Shown piece by piece: positions 1-11,078 of a stretch of DNA of 64,000 bases; positions within the stretch are counted from its first letter, which is position 1, and every line of letters begins with the position of its first letter. The position numbers and the translations under genes were made by a program. Below the pieces are notes generated by a model. The model did not search any database. It worked only from the letters and a program-made list of their open reading frames with translations, and was not told where the DNA came from. The DNA comes from Gavia stellata (taxonomy: Eukaryota > Chordata > Aves > Gaviiformes > Gaviidae): the NCBI RefSeq assembly GCF_030936135.1, contig NC_082600.1, forward strand, positions 26,419,943 through 26,483,942. The letters run 5' to 3'.

Positions 1-1084
1 ATGCCCAGGGAGGAGTCCCCCACAGTCACCCGTGGGCATCAGAAAGAGAAAGTGCAAGGCAATTACTTTCCCAGCAGCATTACAGCAACTTGAGGCATGT
101 AAAGCAAGTGAACAAAATTCAATGCACAAAGAAGGAGACGGAAAGCACAACTAGCAGACTGCATCCAACTCTTTTGCAATTTAACAAAAATAAATGCCAT
201 TTTAAAAACAAGTTGGGGATTCTGACAGAACAAGAGAGGAGTTCAGAGTTGAGTTCTGGGGGTTGGTCCAGGCGTGCTTGTATTTCTGCTGCAGAATAAA
301 CTAGGGCTAGTGAGCAGGTTAGCAGTTTTACAGCTCAGCAACTATTTGATGAAGCTGTTCCTGAAAACAAAACTGAGGGCATTGATGGTACCTCCCCTAC
401 TGACTCAGCAAAAGTTACTTAGCTCTCAAGGACCTGAACCATCATTCTTGCCCATGTCCTTGACTGCTAGGAGAAAACTGACGAGTTACAGGTATCAGCA
501 CAGCTCTCTTGCAGAGGGTGAGCTGGGAGCCCACCATCTGGGCAATGACTTGAGAGAACACATCAGAAATGCTTCTGCCCTGGTCCCCATTAATTGACAT
601 AGGGGTAGTGGTCCTGGATTTTTCCATATCTAACCTCTACAGGTTCTCCTGTTAGAGCCACAGTCAGGCAAGGCCAAAAGCTTTTCCAGGAGGCAGCTGG
701 TTCTCCAAGTCTTCGCAGACTCCTAGATATTAATGATCTCCAATAGAACCTTAATGGCTATGCAGTTTCATAGCAAATGGACTCAAAGGCAAGGCAGCTC
801 CTGACGAATACCAGGGGGAGGGTGGGGAAGAAGAGGGAGAACAGTAGGCAGAGAAGCAAAACAGCTTTCGCTACACTGCTACCTTTGCCAGTATCTCCTA
901 CAATAATCCCTAGCACCATGCTCAACTCTGCAGGCAAAAGTACTAGTGCAGACAGAGTACCAGATCCACCAGCCTTCTTTTCAACATATTGCTAGGCTTG
1001 CTTGAGCTGAGATGGTAAAGCAATGCTGAACTCATAAAAAGCAGGATAAAATCCTCAGGCACCAAGCCCATGCTGAACTCCATG

Positions 1085-1320
1085 GTTCTTTGGCTCAGTG
1101 GCTAACAGTACCTGAACTATTTGAGCTAGTTTAGGCATGTCTACACTGCACTGCAGCTGCTGCTCTTGCCAGAGTAAAGAAAGTTAGTTCAATAGGAGCA
1201 GCTATCCTAAAGCGAGGCAAGGACCCTCCACATCATAGCCAAGGTCTCAGTTCAATTGCAGTTATTGATTATGTGAGAAGATAAAGTAATTTCCTCTTTT
1301 TGGGCCAAATCCTGCTGCAT
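1085..1320 (+). mobile_element. Possible relics of old archosaur/turtle palindromic repeats
   Basis: CATGTCTACACTGCA (about 1136) and GGGCCAAATCCTGCT (about 1302) are short strings typical of old palindromic MITE-like repeats in reptile genomes, and TGGCTCAGTGG at about 1091 resembles a tRNA A box. Each match is short, and no full element can be reconstructed. Confidence 0.25.
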
Positions 1321-1439
1321 GCATAATTCACCTTTTGTCAATATCCTTTGTGTCTAAGCTGGTAGGATTTAGTCAATGAGTTTTTCAAGAAAATGCCCTT
1401 CTCACAGGACAGGGGCAAAGACTCATGACATTTATACAT

Positions 1440-1592
1440 TTTTCTCAGTTGAGCTACTGCCCTGTGTGAAGTCTGGCTTGTCACTTTACCACTGCTGCAT
1501 ATGCCCCAGCTTTAAAAAAACAGAGATAACAATACTTAACACTGCACTTTAAAGCACTTTGGTATCTACCGATGAAGACCTACAAATGAAGA
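1440..1592 (+). mobile_element. CORE-SINE / MIR-like relic
   Basis: The stretch carries, in the usual order, a TTGTCACTTTACC segment, a degenerate CCCCAGCTTTAAAA, ACAGAGATAACAATACTTAAC and TTTAAAGCACTTTGGTATC. These correspond to the 3' half of amniote MIR-family SINEs (control segment, core and tail). Identity is imperfect, and the tRNA-related head is not clearly attached. Confidence 0.5.
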
Positions 1593-4500
1593 GGGGAAAA
1601 AAGAAAAGTATCTGACAGGCTGAGGTCCAGTGTGGAAACACACGCTCAATTCTCTGCCAGATTCTGGTCCTTCACCTTCACCTTGTTGAATCAGATCTCA
1701 GATAAAAAATCACCTGACCAAACAAAGAAAATTTTTAAATTTCTGCCCTCTCATTTGGGCTGGCTAGTACAAGATGTTTGGGGCTTTAATATGAGAGCTG
1801 TAAAACATTTTACACTTCTCATTGCCATTGGAAGGGATTTTAGAATCTCAGTACACAGAATAATCAGGCTGAGGCATGGCAGATCAAGGTCCCAAAACAG
1901 GGGCACCTAAATCCAACAGTCACTTTGGAAAAATTCAGCTTTAACAAAGGCATAGTCACATAGATATCTAAAGTTCTTCAAATACTACTCCATAAAGCCT
2001 TGTGTTGTGTAAAACAGCATCATGCCTGCCCCATTACATTGCCATGGGCCAAACTGAAGCCTAGGGAAACCTCACGATGTAGTATAAATCACGAGGACAC
2101 TTTGGGCACATCTCAGTCAGGTAGCTGGGAAGCGCTATTCAGTTCACAGGTCCAGGTCCAGTGCTTATCATTGGCACTCCATATCCACAGCAAAGCAAGA
2201 CCTGGGCATACATTAGTCCCCCATCCTTCCACTTTCTGCCTGGAGGATGAAAGGATGAGGACTTGCCAGCATGCCACAGTTAGCTAGTTTGGATGAACAT
2301 TGAATGGAATCAACATTCCTCCATCCTTCCTCTCTGCCTTTAGACAGCAGGATGTATGACCTTAATTGCTCCCCACTGGGGTACCCAGCAATCCAGAGAT
2401 CTGCTTTAGGTAACACTTCAAACACGAGTCCCCTACCCCCACTGCCAGCACCCTTGTGCACAAACACCTCTTAATTCCAGCCTCCAGACTCAGGGTGAGG
2501 CAGGGAAAGAATCCAACAATAGAGGCCATGAGACTGAATGTCCACTTCAAAACACTGCAAAAAGAAAGCCAGAAGATTTCAAAAGCACCCTCAGATACAT
2601 TAAAAAAAAAAACAACCCAAAACAAAAACCAAACAAAAAAGATCAATGCCAGTGACTTGTAGACTATATAAAGCTCAACTCTTTCCTTGAGGCACCCAAG
2701 TAGAAGACATTGTAAAGTGCAAGTGCAGCTTTACAGTCTTCTCTACTTGTTGTTTGGGAAGGTATTTTTTTTAAATGTTTCTTGCTAGGGCCACTTTCAT
2801 CACAAGCCTGTATTTCAGTCTCAGATTCTCAAGTCTATGGCAGAGGTAAAATTTCTGTGCTTAATTTTCTTCAAACACAAAGAGTTTGAGCTTTGCACAT
2901 ATAAATCTGGGCAGAATTTGCTCAGCTGCATACAAGCTATTATTCAGAATGCAAAATGTACTTTCCTTCTAATGACAAAAACAAAAATTCACAGCTACCC
3001 TTTTTAGACAGGGACACAGCAAAACCAGTTGAAGCTTGAAAATACTGGTCTGATGAATGGAATCTTCCAATTCCCCCAACCTACACATTAAACCACACAG
3101 ATAATCTTTGTCCCTTTTCCCACAAGCCTCAAGATGCTTCTGTGCACATCTGATTTATGTGCCATAAGTTTACAGCTCAGAATCACTGCTGCTTTTATAT
3201 CAGGAAATGCAGGTATGAATATAAGTTTTAAAAGATAAACTTAAAGACAGCTCCACAGTTTCCAAGGCACAAACTAAGAAGAATAATTGTAATACACAAG
3301 AAAAAGTTTCTTCAGCAGAGTCACGCTACTTTGAAAGAGTCTCACAAACCCAGAAGTCCAGGACAGCTGCGTTAGTGCCCTGCTGGATTCAGTAAGGAGT
3401 GAATTGCACAGATTCCAAACAGGGGCTACTTAAACCCCGAAAAAGATACTATAAAATGATAACTCTTTTCACATAAAGGAAATGAACGTCAAAAAACCCT
3501 CTTCCAAGACTGTGAAAACAAGATAAGGAATAAAAGAGAAACAAAAGGAAAAGTTTGAGTAGCAATGCTCTTCTGGATGCTTGGCACACATAGTATGACT
3601 CTTATATCTGATTTAACAGGTAGTTAAATATACTATGCATTTTGATACAAAGCATGTACTCTGAAAAACAGCAAATGCTCAAGAAGAAAATGCTGGTATT
3701 ATTTCCCTATTTTATTTTAATGCTGCAAACTTCATATTACTTCAACGTTCTTTTTCTGTGCAACCAATATCCATAGCGAGATATTTTTTGGCACACACTG
3801 AACCCAAAAGTCCGTAAGTCTGCATCCAGTTCTTTCATGTGCCTTCCAGAATGGTGCACGCCATGCTGCCATATCAAGTCTCTGTCGTCACCAGGGAAAG
3901 TCACACTGCTCGGTTAATACGCTTGTAAACTTTGCTCCTTCTTTAGCTCCTATATATTTTATTATTTTTCAGGAATGTGAAAATGACTAAGATTTTAACA
4001 CAAGTCCCCTACCAAATTTAGCCATTCCAGCTAAAGATGTTACCACCCTCCAGCTGCCTGCCAGCTGGAGATTAGGACTCCAAAAGCTCTTTGGCAGAAG
4101 GGAACCTGCAAAAACTTTCTAAACAGCTTCAAGCAAAACACATCAGGTTAGGACTAAAGAACTTTCCTGGGTTAGGCAGCACCCAAATCTATTCTTCCAT
4201 TTTCAGAGCTGTGGGCAGAGAAAAGTCTTCACCTGGCATAGCTATTTGCAGGGCTAGGCTGTGGAGAGGCACCATCTATGGCTGCTCACTAGAGGTTATG
4301 CCATTGGCTTTAACAAGAACAAGAGCAAGCACAGAAGAATGCTAGTCTCCCTTGCTTTTCTGAGTCCACCTGTAATAACAAAGCACTAATGAAAAATAGC
4401 TTGGCCTGAGCAACAAAACAGATACCAGAATGCGTTCAGAGACTATCCAGAGCGAGCATTCAGTTCTACACGTACACACAGAAATAAAATCTGTAAGGAT

Positions 4501-4617
4501 TCAACTAAAGCCTGCAAGCAGTAGGACAAACATATGCTGCATTACATTTAAACATGCAACCTTTGCCAGTCTGTCACATACAGTGTGATAACACAGTCCC
4601 TTCTATCCTTACCTCAT

Positions 4618-4960
4618 TTAGATCCCTCCTAAACTTCCGCTTCTACTGCAGAGCCTTTGCCTAAAAGGGCTTCTGTGTTTACACCCAGCAAAAAGCAGTG
4701 AAACAGAATAAGACTTCTTGGATGTACTCCTGCCTAAATTGTGTAACCACAATATTCTCTCGCTGGAAACCACCATCATCATCTTCCAATCGCACGCTGC
4801 AACGCGTTTCACCAACATTGGGCTGTCAATTCCATCATTTGGGGCAAGCACTGTGCGCTTTCAACTTGTTGTGGATGCTTTGCAGAAACTCATCGCTGTT
4901 GTTGTACCACTTGTTTAGGACCTTGTTTAGCACCAGCAAGTCCACACCTGTGCTGGCAGG
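4618..4960 (-). pseudogene. Coding-looking patch with a frameshift, family unknown
   Basis: On the minus strand an open stretch reads GVDLLVLNKVLNKWYNNSDE then FLQSIHNKLKAHSA and meets a stop near 4827. Shifting frame at about 4850, the text continues NDGIDSPMLVKRVAACDWK then VVSSERILWLHNL and stays open to 4618. The amino-acid composition and the complementary placement of the two frames look like one decayed coding sequence. No start codon, splice pair or poly(A) tail is clear. It may be a pseudogene or an old transposase remnant, or chance. Confidence 0.25.
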
Positions 4961-5929
4961 GCATTAGCTGTGCACTCAGACAAATCTCAAAGCAGCCCTG
5001 CAGCCTACTAAGGTCAGCTTCAGGCAAGAGATACTGTTTCATGTTCTCAGTGACCTTGGCCGTGGTGGGGAGGGAGAGGAAGCATGGTAACTGTCATAAT
5101 AAAGGTCATAGCAATTTTGATAGCAGGAGAAGGAGGACAAAGTGAGATTTAAACCAGTTCTGGTGCCAGATGAAATAGGGACCAGGATTGCCTGAAACAG
5201 GTTCCCCTTCAGTTTTTGTTTTGTTTTTAATTCGGATTCCTTCAGACAACTTCTACAAAACCCATATAACTACATTATAACCACAGACAGGCTTAACCAT
5301 GATGTCTGGCTCCAGATCTAAACTCCTTACAGCCAGGCTGTTAGCTCAGCTCCCCAGAAAAATCATCACTGCTTTCCAAATGCGTGTGTCAGGGGGGTTA
5401 TTACCGCTCCCTCCTCTCCTCACAAAGGAGAGGCTCCATACTCTTTGATTGTGTGTCTTCTCAATTAAAAGATATTTTTTAAAAAATAAAAATTAAGGCA
5501 AATAACTGATGAAGTTCCTCAAAGGAAGGGGATGTTCCTGGCTGCAGACACTCAGACAAGAAATAAGCCTTTCCAGGAGAAGCCCTTTGCATGCAAGCTG
5601 AGGGGTTTCAGCGCTGCTCCCCTGCCTCCATCCCCACTGAGGGGACGCCTGCAGGTTGGCACAACCCAGCAGAGCTCTCAGAGGGAAGCGAGGTGCCATG
5701 CAAGTTCCTCAGCCTCTAAAGTGAGGAAATCAGTAAAGAGCAATTCTGCAGTGGGTCCCTCATGAGCCCCCTCCAAAGCAACACCACTGATCTCCTGTAC
5801 TGCCTCATATCCCAGCCAAGTTAACTGTGTCTGAACAGCCCTTTCCCCTGCCCCATAGTTGGGACTCTCACTGGTCTGAAGGAGAAGGCGCAGCTCTCAT
5901 TCCCGTCAAAATACCATCAGCCAAGTGTC

Positions 5930-6270
5930 ACTCAGCATATCCGCGTCAGGTGTACTGGCCGCCGGGTGGCTGCAGGGCGGCCTCTGTGAGGAGAAGCCGG
6001 GCCTGCCCCGTGCTGGACACAGCCGGTTCCAGCCGGCTCCAGTGGACCCACCGCAGGGCACAGCCGAGCCCCTCAGCCAACATGGTGGCGCCTGTGGGAA
6101 AACGTGTTTAAGGAAGGACAGAAAATGACGCACAGGCAGTGAGGAGTGAGAAACGGCCCCGCAGACACGCAGGTCAGAGCAGAAGGAGGGGAGGAGGCGC
6201 TCCAGGTGCCCGAGCAGACAGTCCCCTGCAGAGACCACGGTGGAGCTGGTGGGTATTTCCTGAAGGAACT
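5930..6270. promoter_or_regulatory. Small CpG-rich island with a YY1-like site
   Basis: GC content and CpG density rise sharply here (roughly twenty CpG in about 340 bp by eye) against a CpG-poor background. CAACATGGTGGCGCC (6078-6092) resembles a YY1 site, and GCCGCCGGGTGGCTG near 5958 is a weak match to the CTCF core. No TATA box or first exon is identifiable. It could be a promoter of an unannotated transcript, an insulator or simply a GC-rich patch. Confidence 0.4.
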
Positions 6271-8721
6271 GCAGCTCGCAGCTGTCCAAGGTCAGCCCAC
6301 CACAGTATCTCACAACAGATTAAAAAAAAAAAATCTGCTTCATTCAGTAGCTCTCCCTCCGGACCCAGGCAAGCAAGTGCTCCCAGCCAGGTGATCTCCA
6401 GCTGACGCTGCCAGGGCTCCTGTGCCAGGCAGGATATGCCACAGGGATGGGTGGAAGGAGACAGGCCACCAAAAATAACCCTGAACAGTACTGGAAACTG
6501 TCTTGTTACTGCGGGAGAGACTTCTCCCACATAGATCACGCCAAAACCCTACCTACAACTCCTGACTGATGAGGGAATTAAACCACCTGATTTGGGAGGC
6601 ACTTGAAGGCACACATGACTTTCACAGACACGGCAATGTGTATGCAGATGACTGCTTCAATTCCCTCACTGGCAGTGAAGTTCTGCCACCATAATATTGC
6701 TCCCTCACTGTGGGTAAATCAAACACGAAATGGCAGGCTAAACATTACCCTCACAGAAGCCTCTCCAGCACATAAAGCTACGGCAAGGTTCACTTGCGCC
6801 CCAAGGGGAGGTGGGATCTGCATTTCCAGCTAATGTCTCTTAGCTCTGTGCCATATAAAATCACTTCTGAGCCCTCTCTGGGGCTGCCAGGCCCTTGGCA
6901 GAGAGCTGTAAGCCCTTGTAGCGTGTTGAACGGGCACAGACCCAGGTAAAATGCCCCCCCTCCCCTGTCTCTCTTCAGGCTAACCATAGCAAGTTCTGCT
7001 GAACTTTGGCTCAGCTTCATCTCAGCTATAAGTGAAGGTGGTTTCTGCCTCTTCACTGTTGATTCTGCTGCAGTCTCCTCGGCCTCCTCACCCCATCACC
7101 TCAAGTCCTTCTTTCTTCATCTCAGTGCTGCCAGTCACCTCCGAAAGCTCTCCCGACCCAGACCCTTCCTGCCCTACAGACTGGAGCACCTCAAAACTCA
7201 GAACATTTCCTCACCAAGAGAGTGGAGAGAGGGAAGGGAAAAAGGTCAGGAGCCTTTTCTTTAAATGTAGTTACCCATATTTGCAAGAAAGAAGGGTTTT
7301 GCAAAAGGATTTAGTGTTCCCTTCCTCTGCTACCCAGGCAGTCAGAAACTCAGCTCCATGGCACTGAGCTCATCTCAGGTGAAGGAGGAAGGCTACAGCT
7401 CACACAGAGAGGGGACAAGCTGCAGGGGCCATCTGCGCTGCTGACGAGCTTTACTGCCGAGCTTTACTGTTTGTTTCAGTCGCTCAGCATTTGGTCTGAG
7501 GATGCATTACACTGAGAGGCCGTGAAGGAAGGGCCACACATACGGTCCCAAAAGAGAGATGACAGTGCCAGGGAGTGTCAGGATAATGTGGCCAGTGCTC
7601 AGTTGAGCACACCACAACTGCCCCCTCAGCCAGCCGGAGGTACGTGCTGCCAGCCAACAGCCCACCAGGCCAAGAAGAAGCCAAAAACCCAACAGTTTCC
7701 CTACTGACAGTCTTAGCATGCGCCACAGACAGCATCCCCCCTTGCAATGCCTCTGAGGCCCTGGTGGGGAGCACACAGTGCCTGTCCGCCGTGCTCCTGG
7801 AAGAGCAGTTCACCACAGATATTCAAAGCTCCTGGAACCTGAGCTGGAGCTCAGGTCTAGCACAGTGTATAGCAAGCTATATTGTCCTCCGTCCTCCCCT
7901 CCTCCTCTCCATCCTCCACCTACCCCCATAAATAGATGTTGCATTCGCTGACACTTAACAGTGAGGACAGGAAAAAAAAAAATCTGTTAAATTCTTAACC
8001 TCAGGTGGATTTACCCAAAGCCCCTTGGAAACAGCTGCTTGAGGAAGGTTTCTGTCGAGTCCGTGTTTCAGAATCAGACATTTGGTTGCTTAGTCCCTTG
8101 CTGACGCTTTAGTCTGTGCTCTCGCCACACCTGGACCTGTCCTCGCCTGGAATAACCAGTCCCTTCCATCGCTTCTGCCTAGGGCCCTGCTGCTGCTGGG
8201 AGGTGAGGCCCAGATCCTTGCTAGTCCCCTCCCTCGAGGAATGTGTTATGGGCATGGCCTCACACACACTCACTCACACACGGCCTGGCTGCAACTCCCA
8301 CTGAGCAGAGAGAGGAATATCTAAAGCAATCACAGTAGCTTCTTCCCTGACATGTCACATACCACACAGCTCTCCCGTGCTCAGAAGCTCGGAAAAAAAC
8401 CCCAACCCACCATGATACCACAACCTTTCTTTAGCACCTCTGTACAACATTAAGCCCTGTGCAAGAAGTGGTGGATTCAGCCCTCTGCGTCTTTGCAAAG
8501 CAGGACAGTGGCATCAGAGCACTTTGTAGCCAGGTAACAGAAACTCCAGGAGAAGCAGCGTCATTTTTATGTCACACAGCAAATAAGGGTACGTTAGCAA
8601 AACAGAGCTATACAGGGCTACTTCAGCATGCTCTGAATGAGCTGTTTTGGATTTTGGCAGAAAGCACCTCGTTCATATGGACTTTATATCCAGATGAGAA
8701 CCAGGCTATATTAATTCAAAT

Positions 8722-8775
8722 GGAGAGCACCATGAGATTGTATCTAAGCTGAGTTATCACCGCATGGTGCTCTCC
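8722..8775. repeat. Perfect 13-bp inverted repeat with a 28-bp spacer
   Basis: GGAGAGCACCATG at 8722-8734 is the exact reverse complement of CATGGTGCTCTCC at 8763-8775. Arms of 13 bp this close together are unlikely by chance in a window of this size. No transposon ends or CR1 text are nearby. Confidence 0.95.
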
Positions 8776-9963
8776 TGTGCCCTGTAAATACACTTTAAGT
8801 AGCATAGACATGAACAGAACCTCTCTCACTTGAATATATCATGTGCCTTGCCATGAGATCCTGGGATTCATTCACCTGGTGAAACCCCATGAAAACTTGC
8901 AGGACAGACTGCCTTCTGCTCTTTGGGAAGCCTGTTCTCCAGAGTTGTTGTGCTACATCTGCGTCACTCTTCGGAGAAGTTTCTTTTTGCCACATTGTCA
9001 GATTACACAATTCACATTTCTAAATTTGTAGAAACACAATGTTAGAAAACGTATAGCCTGTGGAAATTTTTTCATGTCTCCTTCGTAAGTTTCCAAAGAA
9101 AATATCTTATGTTTTAAAAAAGTTATTTTATTCTTCATTTTCTCACTGGTCACTAGCTCTCATCCAGGCAGAAAGCAAGGCTATAATTTGGAGGCAGGTG
9201 GGCTGCTGTTCGTAACCATAGGGCATTTCGTATTTCTTGGCAGTATCAGCAAATTCCCCAAGACAACATTTTCCTAAACCTTGGTTGTTCTTTTACGAAA
9301 TTTAACAAAAAGCTGAGTTTTGAAGGAATTATTTGGAAGTCTTCTATGTTATCTACTATTATTCTGAGTGGTGGCGGTAATTTGGAGAAATTGTTACTCA
9401 CTCCAGAAAACTTTAATCAAAGAGCAAAAAAGCAAACAAGACTTGACACCAAAAGCCACAGTATCAGGAAGCAGCCCCCAACCCTAAACTGCTCATTGAT
9501 TCCCTCCTTCAAAGGTGATTTCTTCAGCCAGGTTCTCCATAAATGCAAACTCTTCTTTCACCTCCTTCTTCAGAATGCACGGGTCTGCAGAGAAACTGCT
9601 TCTGCCTTGCTACATTATGCTTGCAAAATGTTACCTCTTCCCATTGCAAATATTGTTAAGTAAGTGAGTCATGAACATGACAGCCTCAGTGGTCCACGTA
9701 ATGGCAAGATTGCAAACAAAACCTATTCAGCCATTACCTTTATTTCGTGGTACAAAGCAAGCAAAAAGTAAGGAAGTTCTCTGACAAAAATGTCATTAAG
9801 GCTGTGCCATGACAGAGATGACTACATAGTTACTGTTCATCTCTGAGTGTTAGTTTGTGTTTCCAGATGCCTCATAAATGGTAATTTTTACTACAACTAA
9901 TTACAGACACACTGCGGTGACTCCCCAGCCAGACTTGTAACCCTTTTATGTTATTGTTGTTAC

Positions 9964-9964
<1 letters not shown>

Positions 9965-9998
<34 letters not shown>
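9965..9998. repeat. (ATT)n microsatellite
   Basis: About 11 uninterrupted ATT units. A perfect tract of this length is likely to vary in length between individuals. Confidence 0.95.
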
Positions 9999-9999
<1 letters not shown>

Positions 10000-10084
10000 A
10001 GGCAGCATTCAGAACCTGGACACTAAACATCATGCATATGTAAATATGCAAATATGGTCTCTACTTCAAATACTTTGTAATTTG

Positions 10085-10200
10085 AGGCCTGGTCTGCATA
10101 ATTTTTCTATAAATGTAACTATCCCACTGCGCTGAACAAAGTTATATAACTATAACCACATTTACGTTAGTCTAGCTTACATCTCCAAAGAAGCTATGCT
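10085..10200. mobile_element. Possible MITE-like relic
   Basis: GGCCTGGTCTGCATAATTT and following text with TAACTATCCCACTGCGCTG resembles a worn copy of the palindromic GGCCTGGTCTACACT-type repeats of reptiles and early-branching birds. Identity is low and the far terminal repeat is not clear. Confidence 0.25.
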
Positions 10201-11029
10201 GAACTAAGTATGTCATACTGAAGTAAATTCATGCTAGAACTGTACCACTTTAACTATGATGGGATCCAAAATCACAGTGAAACCAGTACTCAAACTAAGA
10301 CGAATGCGATGAAAACTGGGGCACATAAGCTAGAGAGCAGAAGATACAGTCAGTACAGACATCAGCAATTTCACATCTGCACCTCAACTTAGCTCCGGAA
10401 AGAATCTTCTACTGAAAATTTTGCGTACTGAAACAAAGATGCCTTGTTTCCAATAGCTTTCTCTGTTGCATTTGACTGGTTTTTTAACTGTATTATACTA
10501 AGGCTGCAATAGTACTCACCTCTTATTAAATTCCAGGGAATCCACATGCATTAGCAGCATTATGAGTGTCCAGAAAGAAGGAAGCTCGTGCCTTACTAGT
10601 CACTAGAGAATCTACGAGAGACACTGACCAACCAATGGATCCTCTGATGCACCCACAGTAAGATGTGAGCCTCAGCTGAACTCTTCTGTAATTGGGGCAT
10701 TTGGACGGTCCCTATCCCATGTGGATTTCCTGGACTCTAGTAAGAGTGAGCTCATTCTGCAGTCTTTCCCTAAGGGATAATAATAAGGTCTTCCTCCTCT
10801 ACCTGTCACCTATTTCATGAAACTTGCGTGAACCTTTCAGACTTCTGACTGGGTGCAAAATGTGTTTGAAATTAGATAACGGGTTCAAAAGTTACACAAA
10901 ATCACGCAGTGCAATCACATACACAGTATTCCCTTAGAAAAGCAGGCCTAACAATAAATCTGAGTTAAACTGACAAGGCATTTTTCTGAGGAACACAATG
11001 TCACAATATAATCTGTATTTCATTTTCTT

Positions 11030-11078
11030 TAAAAAAACCAAAACACAACAAAACCAACCAACCAAAAAACCCCACCCC
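11030..11078. repeat. A-rich / (CCAA)n low-complexity tract
   Basis: A7, then irregular CCAAAACA-type words and ACCAACCAACC. No element is recognised upstream. Confidence 0.8.

Larger units (their letters stand above)
1..4617. other. Non-coding flank, 1-4.6 kb
   Basis: Apart from the SINE and palindromic-repeat relics at 1085-1592 and an A-rich patch at 2608-2640, I see only short chance ORFs. The stretch around 3770-3990 keeps several CpG and could be a weakly conserved non-coding element, but nothing decides it. Confidence 0.5.
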
